Shown: piece after piece, positions 55,193 to 63,293 of the stretch
Position numbering within the stretch: the stretch's first letter is position 1
How the letters are laid out: the number at the start of each line of letters is the position of its first letter
Assembly (NCBI GenBank): GCA_965227255.1
Contig: CBDDFS010000006.1
Location: 186,001 to 250,000 of the forward strand
Direction of reading: 5' to 3'
DNA length: 64,000 bases
DNA from: CBDDFS01 sp965227255
Lineage (GTDB): Bacteria; Bacteroidota; Bacteroidia; Flavobacteriales_E; Vicingaceae
Program-made: the position numbers and the translations under genes
The notes under the pieces: model-generated
What the model was told of the DNA's origin: nothing
Seen by the model: the letters and a program-made list of their open reading frames with translations, nothing else
Database searches by the model: none

Positions 55193-55221
55193 AAAAAGCC
55201 GCTGAAATTCAGCGGCTTTTT
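55193..55221 (+). terminator. rho-independent terminator after tRNA-Gln
   Basis: AAAAAGCCGCTGA / TCAGCGGCTTTTT, a perfect 13-bp stem with an AAT loop and a T run, 4 nt after the tRNA. Confidence 0.88.
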
Positions 55222-55238
55222 TAGTTTAAATTTATTGG

Positions 55239-56663
55239 GTGGTGAGATTTATCGTCTTATGCTTCTTCCTCCTATTACACTCCTACAATTTTTGCCAAGA
55301 AAAAGAAGAGTTAATCGATGAATTAGTGCAAAAATGTCATAAGGATGGGACCTTTTCGGGTAATATTCTGGTTGCCGAGAAGGGAAAAATTCTTTACGAA
55401 ACAAGCCTCGGTTTAAGTAACGTAGAATTCCCAATTCTGCATAACTCTGAGACAAAGTTTCTCATAGGATCAATATCAAAGCAGTTCACAGCAGCACTAA
55501 CTCTTAAGGCATACGAGAAAGGACTACTGGATATAAATGAGAGTATTTCAAGTTATTTAGAGGAATTTCCGAAAAGCCGGTTTCAATCTGTTACAATTTA
55601 CCATTTAATGACCAATTCTTCGGGCTTGTATGATTTTACCAGAATGTCACATTATTGGTCTGATTCTGTGATGATTCAATATTCGGAGGAACAGTTGATT
55701 GATCTGGTAAATGATTCATTAAAAAAAGAAGCCGGTATTGAGTTCGAATACAATAACACAAACTTTTATCTACTCGCAATTATTCTTGAGAAAACGACAT
55801 CAAAGTCTTTTGATGATTTGCTTCGAGATTGGATTCTGAATCCCCTGGAAATGTCAAATACAGGAATTTATTATTCTGGTGATTTAGTTCAACTCGCGAA
55901 AGGATATATCCACACCCTAGATGGCTTTCGAAAAAGTAAAGGTGCTTATATGCCAAATAACAAAGGAATGGGGCAGATGTATTCCACATCCAAAGATCTG
56001 TTCAAATGGCACACAGGGCTCAATGGCTCTTCGGTATTGCAAGATTCTCTGAAGAAGATCATGTTCAAGGAGAATAAAGGGAAGTATGGTTGTGGATGGC
56101 AAGTAAGACATTGGTCAAAATCCAATGGAGACCCTTATGAAGTCGTCTTTCACGGTGGGATGATTGCCGGATTTCATTGTTACATAAGTCGAAATCTAAG
56201 TGACGATATGTTAATCGTGATTCTTGACAATCATAATTCTCAAGTTGCAAGAGAAATGACTAAACAAATTCGCAGAATTCAAATCGACGAAAATTTCATG
56301 ATTCCAAAAAAGCCATTATCATTTGAAATACGTCAAGCCAACTCCACTGATTTGTTCGATTCACTCATAAATTACTTATCGTTGAATTCTGAAAAAATCG
56401 AGAAATATTATTCGATCAATGAAATGGAGATCAACAAAGTAGGTTATGAATTCCTGAATGTGAAAGAATATTCCAGTGCAGTTGAAGTATTTAAATTGAA
56501 TGCTTCCCTATTTCCTGAATCCTGGAACGTTTATGATAGTTTGGGAGAAGCCTTTCTCAGGAACGGTGCAAAGCAGAATGCAAAAATCAACTATCAAAAG
56601 TCTTTGGAGTTGAATCCCAATAATGTATCTGCAATTAAGGCGTTGAAGCAAATCAATAATTAA
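55239..56663 (+). CDS. serine hydrolase (beta-lactamase/PBP4* family) with TPR tail
   Basis: 474 residues from a GTG at 55239 (a second GTG follows at once). Signal peptide about 1-19 (SYNFCQ near the end; a lipobox is not convincing). The catalytic SxxK is Ser78-Ile-Ser-Lys81, the YxN motif is Tyr171-Asn-Asn173, and the third element is HGGMIAGF near 305. The C-terminal ~75 residues form TPR-like helices (WNVYDSLGEAFLRNGAKQNAKINYQKSLELNPNN). Members are peptidases, esterases or D-aminopeptidases rather than resistance enzymes. Periplasmic or exported. It has no clear promoter after the tRNA terminator. Confidence 0.88.
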   Translation: MVRFIVLCFFLLLHSYNFCQEKEELIDELVQKCHKDGTFSGNILVAEKGKILYETSLGLSNVEFPILHNSETKFLIGSISKQFTAALTLKAYEKGLLDINESISSYLEEFPKSRFQSVTIYHLMTNSSGLYDFTRMSHYWSDSVMIQYSEEQLIDLVNDSLKKEAGIEFEYNNTNFYLLAIILEKTTSKSFDDLLRDWILNPLEMSNTGIYYSGDLVQLAKGYIHTLDGFRKSKGAYMPNNKGMGQMYSTSKDLFKWHTGLNGSSVLQDSLKKIMFKENKGKYGCGWQVRHWSKSNGDPYEVVFHGGMIAGFHCYISRNLSDDMLIVILDNHNSQVAREMTKQIRRIQIDENFMIPKKPLSFEIRQANSTDLFDSLINYLSLNSEKIEKYYSINEMEINKVGYEFLNVKEYSSAVEVFKLNASLFPESWNVYDSLGEAFLRNGAKQNAKINYQKSLELNPNNVSAIKALKQINN

Positions 56664-56775
56664 TGATCTTAAAGGACTTAGCATTCAACCTATGCATTCG
56701 TTCTTGAGAAATCCAAATCCTGCACTTTTAGCCCAACATTCCGTGCTATCAGGTGTTAAATCAGAAAACACCGCA

Positions 56776-57429
56776 ATGGCAAAATCAAAGAAAAATCAAC
56801 GACAGGAAATTCTAAACTCCTATATGGAATACTGCCTGAAAAATGGGAGTAGTCCGGTTAACATGTATCAGTTCGCCCTGGATCTGAACATGAAAGAAGA
56901 AAAGATCTATGCATTCTTTTCATCCTTCGATGCAATGGAGAAAGCCACTTTTGAATGGATTTTTGATTATTCAATTGAATTGCTTTCAAAGGATCCGGCT
57001 TTTGAAGAACACGACGCTCAGAATAAACTCATCAGTTTCTATTATACCTTTTTCGAAATCTTGAAGGTCAACAGGACATATGTGCTATTCTCGCTCGAAA
57101 GAAAGGGAGGCATAATGCATGCAATGCGAGTTTTATCCGGACTCAAAAAGAAATTTATCGATATGATCGAGTCGCTTGAAATTGAGACAATGGACCTGAA
57201 ACAGGAAAGACTCGAAAAGTACAAGAAGAAGGGCTTCAATGAATTGGCCTGGAATCAGTTCCTCGGCACCCTTCAATTCTGGATGAAAGATGATTCACCG
57301 GATTTCGAAAAGACAGATATTTTTATCGAAAAAAGCCTCAAAGCGAGCTTTGACCTTGTCGACATTCGACCCGTTCAGAGCCTGATCGATTTTGGTAAGT
57401 TCCTGTTCAAGGAAAAAATGTCGATGTGA
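56776..57429 (+). CDS. TetR-like regulator upstream of the AarF kinase gene
   Basis: 217 residues from the ATG at 56776 (MAKSKKNQRQEIL); an earlier in-frame ATG at 56692 would add 28 residues without family support. The N-terminal ~60 residues fit a TetR helix-turn-helix but poorly in the recognition helix (NMYQFALDLNMKEEKIYAFFSS). The rest is all-helical and resembles a TetR_C ligand-binding domain found next to ABC1 kinases. It ends 3 bp before the AarF gene. DNA binding is likely but not certain. Confidence 0.7.
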   Translation: MAKSKKNQRQEILNSYMEYCLKNGSSPVNMYQFALDLNMKEEKIYAFFSSFDAMEKATFEWIFDYSIELLSKDPAFEEHDAQNKLISFYYTFFEILKVNRTYVLFSLERKGGIMHAMRVLSGLKKKFIDMIESLEIETMDLKQERLEKYKKKGFNELAWNQFLGTLQFWMKDDSPDFEKTDIFIEKSLKASFDLVDIRPVQSLIDFGKFLFKEKMSM

Positions 57430-57432
57430 TAT

Positions 57433-58731
57433 ATGGAGACCATTGACCGTATTCCAACATCCAAAATTCAGCGCGTAGGTAAGATTGTTTCTACCGGAGC
57501 CAAGGTTGGCATCAATTATGCCAAATACTATTCGAACAGATTGGTAAAATCTGAAGAAGAGGCGAAAGAGCAACTTCATGAAGATAATGCCGATGCTATT
57601 TACGATGGATTAAAGAACCTCAAAGGCAGTGCGCTGAAAGTTGCACAGATGCTGAGCATGGATAAAAACGTTATGCCTCGTGCATTTGTTGAGAAATTCT
57701 CTCTGGCACAATTCTCCGTCCCTCCCCTTTCACCTGCTTTGGTGGTGAAGACATTCAAGAAATATTTCGGCAAGAGACCTGATGAAATCTTTGATAAATT
57801 TTCATCAAAATCCAGTCATGCGGCGAGCATCGGACAAGTACATGAGGCCGAATTAGATGGAAAAAAACTGGCCATCAAAATTCAGTATCCCGGAGTAGCT
57901 GACAGCATTTCATCTGACCTCGCAATAATCAAACCCATCGCCTTGCGAATGTTTAATATCAAAGCCAAGGATTCTGATCAGTATTTTGAAGAAGTCAGAG
58001 ATAAACTATTGGAAGAAACAGATTACAACCTCGAGCTGAAACAAGGTCAGTATATGGCAGAGCAGTGTTCTCATTTCGAGAATATGGTCTTTCCAAACTA
58101 TTATGATAATCTATCTTCAGATAGAATAATTACCATGGATTGGCTTGATGGGATGCATCTTTCTGAATTCACTAAAATCAATGATGATCAGGAATTGGCT
58201 AATAAAATTGGACAGAGTCTATGGGAATTCTATATGTATCAGATCCATGATCTCAAAATGGTACAGGCTGATCCTCATCCTGGAAATTTCATGATCTCAG
58301 ATAAGGGAAAACTGATGGCGCTTGATTTTGGATGCATAAAGAAAATTCCACATGAATTTTATGAACCTTATTTTAAGTTGTCTAGTAAAGAAGCATTGGA
58401 AAATGAATCACTCTTTGAAGAACTGCTTTTCGAACTCGAAATCTTGAAAGATACTGATACTGAGAAGGAGAAAAACATGCTAAAAACAACCTTCCATCAA
58501 TTGATCTCTTTATTCACGAAGCCTTTACAACACGAGAAATTTGACTTCTCCGACCAAACTTTCTTTGAAGAAATGACCAATCTTGGAGAGAAGCTGAGTA
58601 AGAATGGTGAAATGCGAGAGATCAATGGAAACAGAGGTTCCAGGCACTTTATATACATGAATCGGACCTTCTTCGGTTTGTATCACCTGATGTTCGATCT
58701 TCAAGCAAAGAATATCACAATCGGAGCTTAG
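57433..58731 (+). CDS. AarF/UbiB (ABC1) family atypical kinase
   Basis: 432 residues. Family motifs: LKGSALKVAQMLSMD near residues 56-70 (KxGQ region, here KVAQ with Ala for Gly), AASIGQVHEAELDGKKLAIKIQYPGV (Ala-rich nucleotide loop and catalytic Lys), ADPHPGNFM and LDFGCI (DFG-type metal site). No membrane helix seen. Relatives support quinone biosynthesis or lipid homeostasis through ATPase activity. Probably co-transcribed with the TetR-like gene. Confidence 0.9.
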   Translation: METIDRIPTSKIQRVGKIVSTGAKVGINYAKYYSNRLVKSEEEAKEQLHEDNADAIYDGLKNLKGSALKVAQMLSMDKNVMPRAFVEKFSLAQFSVPPLSPALVVKTFKKYFGKRPDEIFDKFSSKSSHAASIGQVHEAELDGKKLAIKIQYPGVADSISSDLAIIKPIALRMFNIKAKDSDQYFEEVRDKLLEETDYNLELKQGQYMAEQCSHFENMVFPNYYDNLSSDRIITMDWLDGMHLSEFTKINDDQELANKIGQSLWEFYMYQIHDLKMVQADPHPGNFMISDKGKLMALDFGCIKKIPHEFYEPYFKLSSKEALENESLFEELLFELEILKDTDTEKEKNMLKTTFHQLISLFTKPLQHEKFDFSDQTFFEEMTNLGEKLSKNGEMREINGNRGSRHFIYMNRTFFGLYHLMFDLQAKNITIGA

Positions 58732-58757
58732 TGGCTTTTTGATATTTTCGTTAGGCC

Positions 58758-59333
58758 ATGCATGCCTATATTTCCGACTTTTTGAAACTCACAGCAATTT
58801 CGCCAAAACTTGAAAAAGAACTAGCTAATTGTATTCAAATTAAGCAGGTCAAGAAGGGAGAAATGCTGGTCTCCAGAGGTGACCTGAGACATCGGGTCTT
58901 CTATGTTAGAAAAGGTCTACTTCGCAGTTATACAATAGACGAAAAAGGAAAAGAACATATTTACATGTTCGCTCCTGAAGCATGGGTAGTGGGTGACCTT
59001 GAATCTGTTGCAGAGAAAAAGCCAACCATATTATATGTTGATGCCCTTGAAGACACAGAGGTCGAAGTCATCGATGAAGATAGGCTGATCAAACTCAAAG
59101 AGAACTTTCCGGAATTGGGGTCTAATGAAGGTGATCGACTACTGCGAAGAATTGCCGTTTTGCAGAGAAGGGTCATTATGCTGATGAGTGCTTCAGCTCA
59201 GGACAGATATGAAGCATTTCTAGAAAAATATCCAAATCTGGTTCAAAGAGTCACACAAAGAATGATTGCCTCCTATCTCGGCATTACTCCTGAAGCTTTG
59301 AGTAAGATCCGAGGTGATATGTCCAGATCCTAA
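58758..59333 (+). CDS. Crp/Fnr family transcriptional regulator
   Basis: 191 residues. Cyclic-nucleotide-binding-type beta-roll about 20-115 (VKKGEMLVSRGDLRHRVFYVRKGLLRSY, the last part typical of Bacteroidota Crp-like proteins), then a dimerisation helix and a C-terminal winged helix (TQRMIASYLGITPEALSKIRGDMSRS). No Fnr-type cysteine cluster, so oxygen sensing through iron-sulfur is unlikely. It lies directly before the pirin and YceI genes, and a candidate operator is present between them. Confidence 0.9.
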   Translation: MHAYISDFLKLTAISPKLEKELANCIQIKQVKKGEMLVSRGDLRHRVFYVRKGLLRSYTIDEKGKEHIYMFAPEAWVVGDLESVAEKKPTILYVDALEDTEVEVIDEDRLIKLKENFPELGSNEGDRLLRRIAVLQRRVIMLMSASAQDRYEAFLEKYPNLVQRVTQRMIASYLGITPEALSKIRGDMSRS

Positions 59334-59346
59334 GCCAATTCATTTC

Positions 59347-59390
59347 TTAATCTAGATTAATGCACAGGTTGTGAACCTAAGCGACCTTTG
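59347..59390 (+). promoter_or_regulatory. palindromes and -7 box upstream of the pirin gene
   Basis: A perfect 14-bp palindrome TTAATCTAGATTAA (59347-59360), then AGGTT-GTG-AACCT (59366-59378), then GACCTTTG (59383-59390), one mismatch from TAnnTTTG. No -33 box is visible. With a start near 59397, the first palindrome is centred close to -43, the position of an activator such as a Crp/Fnr protein. Confidence 0.5.
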
Positions 59391-59413
59391 TATTGTTAAT
59401 CAAACTAAAAACC

Positions 59414-60292
59414 ATGAAAAGAGGCGAATTTTTGAAGAAATCATTGATAACAGGAGCTGCAGCAGCTTCTGCACCGGCGATGCTAAGGGCAGAAAAGGTG
59501 ACCTTGAAGGAATCGAATTACGATAAATTCATGGAAAATGTTGGATTCAATCATTTGCCTAATAAGGAGATCAAAACCATGAATACAGTTGTGCATAAGG
59601 CTTCGAGCAGAGGCCACGCAAACCACGGATGGCTGGATACACATCACACCTTCAGCTTTGCCAATTATTACAATCCCGATAGGATGAATTTCGGTGTATT
59701 GCGCGTATTGAATGACGATGTTATTGATGAGGGAACAGGTTTTGGAACACACCCTCACGACAATATGGAAATTGTTTCAATTCCACTTGAGGGTGATTTG
59801 GAACACAAAGACAGTATGGGGAACACCGCTGTAATCAAACAAGGAGATGTTCAGGTGATGAGCGCCGGAACAGGTGTCTTTCACAGTGAATACAACAAAA
59901 ACAAAGATCAAAAAGCGAAATTCCTTCAGATCTGGATATTTCCGGACAAGAGAAATGTAACGCCAAGATATGATCAGATCTCATTGGAGGATGTTGAACG
60001 TAAGAATGAATTTTATCAGATCCTTTCGCCCACTTCTGACGATCAGGGAGTATGGATTCATCAAAATGCCTGGTTTCATCTTGGCGACTTCAATGAGTCG
60101 AAAGAGATGACATATAAATTCAAAGACGAGAAAAATGGACTTTATGTTTTCGTGCTGAATGGAAGTGTAAAGATCGATGACCAGGAATTGAATAAAAGGG
60201 ATGGCATGGGATTGTGGAATGTAAACGAAGCAACCATGTCTGTAAGTAAAAACAGTAGGCTTCTCTTAATGGAAGTTCCTATGAGTATATAA
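59414..60292 (+). CDS. pirin family protein with Tat-like N-terminus
   Basis: 292 residues from the ATG at 59414. Residues 1-24 look like an export signal of the Tat type (MKRGEFLKKSLITGAAAASA), but with Arg-Gly instead of Arg-Arg. The pirin domain starts at about residue 56 (MNTVVHKASSRGHANHGWLDTHHTFSFANYY), where most cytosolic pirins begin. Metal-site residues of the bicupin are present: HPHDNMEIVS and HSEYN with the Glu and His ligands. Pirins are Fe-binding, often quercetin-dioxygenase-like, and linked to oxidative stress. Internal start at 59579 possible. Confidence 0.88.
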   Translation: MKRGEFLKKSLITGAAAASAPAMLRAEKVTLKESNYDKFMENVGFNHLPNKEIKTMNTVVHKASSRGHANHGWLDTHHTFSFANYYNPDRMNFGVLRVLNDDVIDEGTGFGTHPHDNMEIVSIPLEGDLEHKDSMGNTAVIKQGDVQVMSAGTGVFHSEYNKNKDQKAKFLQIWIFPDKRNVTPRYDQISLEDVERKNEFYQILSPTSDDQGVWIHQNAWFHLGDFNESKEMTYKFKDEKNGLYVFVLNGSVKIDDQELNKRDGMGLWNVNEATMSVSKNSRLLLMEVPMSI

Positions 60293-60309
60293 TTAAAACA
60301 ACAGTTAAA

Positions 60310-60834
60310 ATGGAAACAAAAACTCTAACAGCCTGGAAAATTGATCAGGCTCACTCAGAAATCGGATTCAAAGTAAAACACATGATGATCTCAACTGTAA
60401 GTGGACAGTTTGAAAACTTCAATGTAGAGATCGAAAGTGAAGATGACGATTTCATTAACGCCAATATCAATGTCGACATTGATGTGAACTCAATTAGCAC
60501 TAAAAATGCAGACAGAGATGGACATTTGAAATCGAATGATTTCTTCAACGCAGAAGAATATCCCAGCATCACATTCAAATCAAAAAGCTTTGACGGTAGC
60601 CAGTTGACAGGTGACCTTACCATTAGAGACATTACAAAAGAAGTAACAATGGAGGTTGATTACAACGGGATGGCTGTCGATCCTTATGGACAGACTAAGG
60701 CTGGATTCGAACTTACCGGTGAAATCAACAGAAAAGATTTTGGTCTTTCTTGGGATGCGGTAACTGAGGCAGGAAACATAGTTGTTTCTGACAAAGTGAA
60801 ACTTGTGATTGACGCACAGTTTATAAGACAATAA
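60310..60834 (+). CDS. YceI family protein
   Basis: 174 residues. Lipocalin-like barrel that binds polyisoprenoid-type lipids: WKIDQAHSEIGFKVKHMMISTVSGQFENF at the start, SITFKSKSFDG, and a C-terminal GFELTGEINRKDFGLSWD. No signal peptide, so it appears cytoplasmic, unlike E. coli YceI. 18 bp after the pirin gene and probably in one transcript with it. Confidence 0.92.
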   Translation: METKTLTAWKIDQAHSEIGFKVKHMMISTVSGQFENFNVEIESEDDDFINANINVDIDVNSISTKNADRDGHLKSNDFFNAEEYPSITFKSKSFDGSQLTGDLTIRDITKEVTMEVDYNGMAVDPYGQTKAGFELTGEINRKDFGLSWDAVTEAGNIVVSDKVKLVIDAQFIRQ

Positions 60835-60851
60835 GAACCTCTATAAAAAAG

Positions 60852-60880
60852 AAAAGCCCCGAAATTCGGGGCTTTTTTTT
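60852..60880. terminator. rho-independent terminator between YceI and cold-shock genes
   Basis: AAAAGCCCCGA / TCGGGGCTTTT, an 11-bp perfect stem with an AAT loop and eight T. With A residues on the other side it can serve both convergent genes. Confidence 0.9.
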
Positions 60881-60896
60881 GGTCAAATATTTCTAT

Positions 60897-61091
60897 TTAT
60901 TCCGCCAACTTCACGTTTACGGCATTTGGACCTTTTTTGCCCTCTTCTACATCAAAGGTCACTTTATCATTTTCAGTAACACGGTCAATCAGACCTGATT
61001 TGTGTACAAAGACATCTTTTTGGCTTTCTTCATCTACTATGAATCCGAAGCCTTTTTCATCGTTAAAAAACTTTACAGTTCCTGAGCTCAT
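60897..61091 (-). CDS. cold-shock domain protein
   Basis: 64 residues: GTVKFFNDEKGFGFI (RNP1) and DVFVHKSGL (RNP2), the complete CspA-type OB fold. Binds single-stranded RNA/DNA as an RNA chaperone. An unusually long upstream region (about 144 nt from the -7 box-derived start to the ATG) is compatible with a regulatory cold-shock leader. Confidence 0.95.
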   Translation of the reverse strand: MSSGTVKFFNDEKGFGFIVDEESQKDVFVHKSGLIDRVTENDKVTFDVEEGKKGPNAVNVKLAE

Positions 61092-61163
61092 TGTATTGGT
61101 ATTGTATTAATAAAAAGTGCAATTCCCGAAATATATTCACTTAACATGCCTTTGATGGAATTC

Positions 61164-61179
61164 GATGTGATAACACATC
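61164..61179 (-). promoter_or_regulatory. hairpin in the cold-shock gene leader
   Basis: GATGTG-ATAA-CACATC, a perfect 6-bp stem within the inferred leader of the cold-shock mRNA, about 75 nt before the start codon. A temperature-responsive role is possible. Confidence 0.4.
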
Positions 61180-61241
61180 TCAACTATTAGGTTTTTACCA
61201 TCCAAATACGCCTGAGCGGATATTTCTCAAGTCTTGCGTTT

Positions 61242-61249
61242 CAAATGTA
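61242..61249 (-). promoter_or_regulatory. -7 box of the cold-shock gene
   Basis: TACATTTG on the minus strand, identical to the boxes of the sdh and aminopeptidase promoters. No -33 TTG was found at the expected 19-21 bp, so it is a partial match. Predicted start about 61235. Confidence 0.4.
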
Positions 61250-61306
61250 TGTAATTAAAACGTTGGATAGCATATTTTATGCCCGGAAGTCCTAATTGTA
61301 CCCCAA

Positions 61307-62245
61307 TTAATGTACAACATCCGCCTCTTTGATCTTTTTTGGGGATGACTTAAAGTCTGATTTTACATGTAAGATTTCGTAAACATTATTCTGTATTGTG
61401 GTGGAAATGCTTCCGGTTGGAAGGTCATTTGCATCCAGTCCAAATGGATTTTCGATTTCTTCTGAGATGATCTCTACACCCAAGGTGGCAAAGGCCATAA
61501 CTATGACGGCGGGAATGGTTAGATACTCGAAAACATTGATCAATCCGAATGGTAGAATGAAAATGTACATGATAATGAATAACTTAATGAAGGTGCTGTG
61601 AGAAAAGGGAATGGGTGTCTTTAATATTCTCTCGCAAATACCCAGAACGTCTACGAAACCACGCAGGAGATCCTTCAGGTACTGTTTGTCAAAGTCGGTA
61701 ACATTCTTTTCTTCATACATGTGATCTACTTCAATGAACATGTAAGACATAATGGTATTCGGTACATGCTCAGCTTTGTCCAGCTCATCATTGTATGTTC
61801 GGTTGACATAAATGAATTTATCGTGCCTAACGTCATTTCTGAGATGCCACTGCAGTGCAACACAGAAATTTGAAATATTCTTTACGAAAAAAGTCCTTCG
61901 TTTTCGGTCATCATCAGGGATAAGTCCGTTTAAAGCCAATGCAAGTGTGCGGGAATCATTCACCAACTTACCCCAGGCTTTTCTACCCTCCCACCATCGG
62001 TCGTAGGCAGAATTCAATCGGAAAACAAGGAATAAAGACAGAATAACCCCAACCAGTGAAAAGAAGACGGTATCGATAGAATAACTCTTCTGATAGAATT
62101 TCATATTCAGTATGGTTACGAGGGTAGCATAGAGTCCGGAAATGACAATAAATCGGAACAATTGCCTCATGTTGTAACTTTCCTTGAAGGTCTTGCGAAT
62201 GACGGAGAATAAACTACTCCACTTTTTGGAATCGTATATGATCAA
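61307..62245 (-). CDS. bestrophin-like family membrane protein
   Basis: 312 residues with several hydrophobic helices and the bestrophin signature stretches: LSLFLVFRLNSAYDRWWEGRKAWGKLVNDSRTLAL near 60-95, and ATLGVEIISEEIENPFGLDANDLP near the C-terminus (after PFGLINVFEYLTIP). Prokaryotic homologues form pentameric ion channels (K. pneumoniae KpBest). The gene is 67 bp downstream of the GNAT gene in the same orientation. Physiological ion and role not determined. Confidence 0.93.
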   Translation of the reverse strand: MIIYDSKKWSSLFSVIRKTFKESYNMRQLFRFIVISGLYATLVTILNMKFYQKSYSIDTVFFSLVGVILSLFLVFRLNSAYDRWWEGRKAWGKLVNDSRTLALALNGLIPDDDRKRRTFFVKNISNFCVALQWHLRNDVRHDKFIYVNRTYNDELDKAEHVPNTIMSYMFIEVDHMYEEKNVTDFDKQYLKDLLRGFVDVLGICERILKTPIPFSHSTFIKLFIIMYIFILPFGLINVFEYLTIPAVIVMAFATLGVEIISEEIENPFGLDANDLPTGSISTTIQNNVYEILHVKSDFKSSPKKIKEADVVH

Positions 62246-62312
62246 AACGACAGAATTTAGACCTACAAAATAGGGAATATTGGAGGGAAATCAATGCTTT
62301 TAAAGGAGAGAA

Positions 62313-63059
62313 TCAGGCTAACTCTTTGTTCAATATGTTCCTAAAGCGGGTATGGCTTATGTAATGATCTTCTAATAACCTGCCGTCTCTAATTAAGGCA
62401 AAAACACCATAACCGCTAGGAGCATTTTTAGCCTCATCGGCCGAATTCAGAACTCTAGTTTGAATATTTATACCTCGCTCGGCACTCATTTCTTTTATCA
62501 CATTAACCACCTTGGCATGCCATGGACATTGATCGGCATAGATCAGATGCCAGCCTTGATAATCAGACAGTTTATCCTCCCAGTCAATGAGACTCATCTC
62601 TGATTTACCGTTTAAAGGCAATCCCAGCAACTCAAATCGACCTCTTTTGTCATAGAGTCGAAAATTCATTTTTTCCAATAGTCTTTTGTCATGAATCCAG
62701 GCTCCGTCACTTGTCATCGTGCACACAGCAGACATACCTGCTTCTTTCGCGTCTTGGATGCAATCATCAATGAGCATTTTTCCCAATCCTCTATTTCGAT
62801 CTTTCTTAGCATAGATATAAAAGCACTGGACAAACATTGAATTTGGAGCATTGACAGGACGCCATGCATACTCTGCCGGAACATATTCGATCATTCCAAG
62901 CATTCTGCTTCCGTCCTTAAGGATTTTTAACCTTAAGCCTTCTTCATATCTCAATAGGTACCAATCCATTTTCTTCTTAAAACCTTCTTCTTTCTGACTT
63001 TTGATACAAAAAAGACCTTCCTTAAGAATGTTTTCAGGTGTAACCGTGATAAGATCCAT
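62313..63059 (-). CDS. GNAT N-acetyltransferase with C-terminal YoaP-like domain
   Basis: 248 residues. GNAT fold in the first ~140 residues with the acetyl-CoA loop KKDRNRGLGKMLIDDC near 88-103. Residues about 165-248 resemble the YoaP domain, a thioredoxin-like fold, with ADQCPWHAKVVNVIKEM near its start (a single Cys where a CxxC could be). The protein substrate is unknown. Family arrangement matches the annotated GNAT-YoaP fusions in Bacteroidota and Bacillus. Confidence 0.88.
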   Translation of the reverse strand: MDLITVTPENILKEGLFCIKSQKEEGFKKKMDWYLLRYEEGLRLKILKDGSRMLGMIEYVPAEYAWRPVNAPNSMFVQCFYIYAKKDRNRGLGKMLIDDCIQDAKEAGMSAVCTMTSDGAWIHDKRLLEKMNFRLYDKRGRFELLGLPLNGKSEMSLIDWEDKLSDYQGWHLIYADQCPWHAKVVNVIKEMSAERGINIQTRVLNSADEAKNAPSGYGVFALIRDGRLLEDHYISHTRFRNILNKELA

Positions 63060-63246
63060 GCTTTGAATTTTTTCTAAAAATAAGCTTGGACAAACTCAGA
63101 TAAAATGATTTGAGACATGAACTTAAATGATATGTCATGAAGCCTTTTATCAGTTTTATTGCAAGCACCTTATCAAATGCAGTCGAGCTGAGCATCTAAA
63201 ACTTACGACACATTGAACCAATAAACCAATATTAAAATGGACAAAT

Positions 63247-63270
63247 AAAAAAGGCCCCTCTCGGAGCCTT
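63247..63270 (-). terminator. rho-independent terminator after the SDR gene
   Basis: AAGGCCCC-TCTC-GGAGCCTT (one mismatch) at 63251-63270; on the minus strand it is followed by a run of T, placing it 24 bp after the SDR stop. Confidence 0.75.
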
Positions 63271-63293
63271 CCATTCGTAACATATATACTAGA

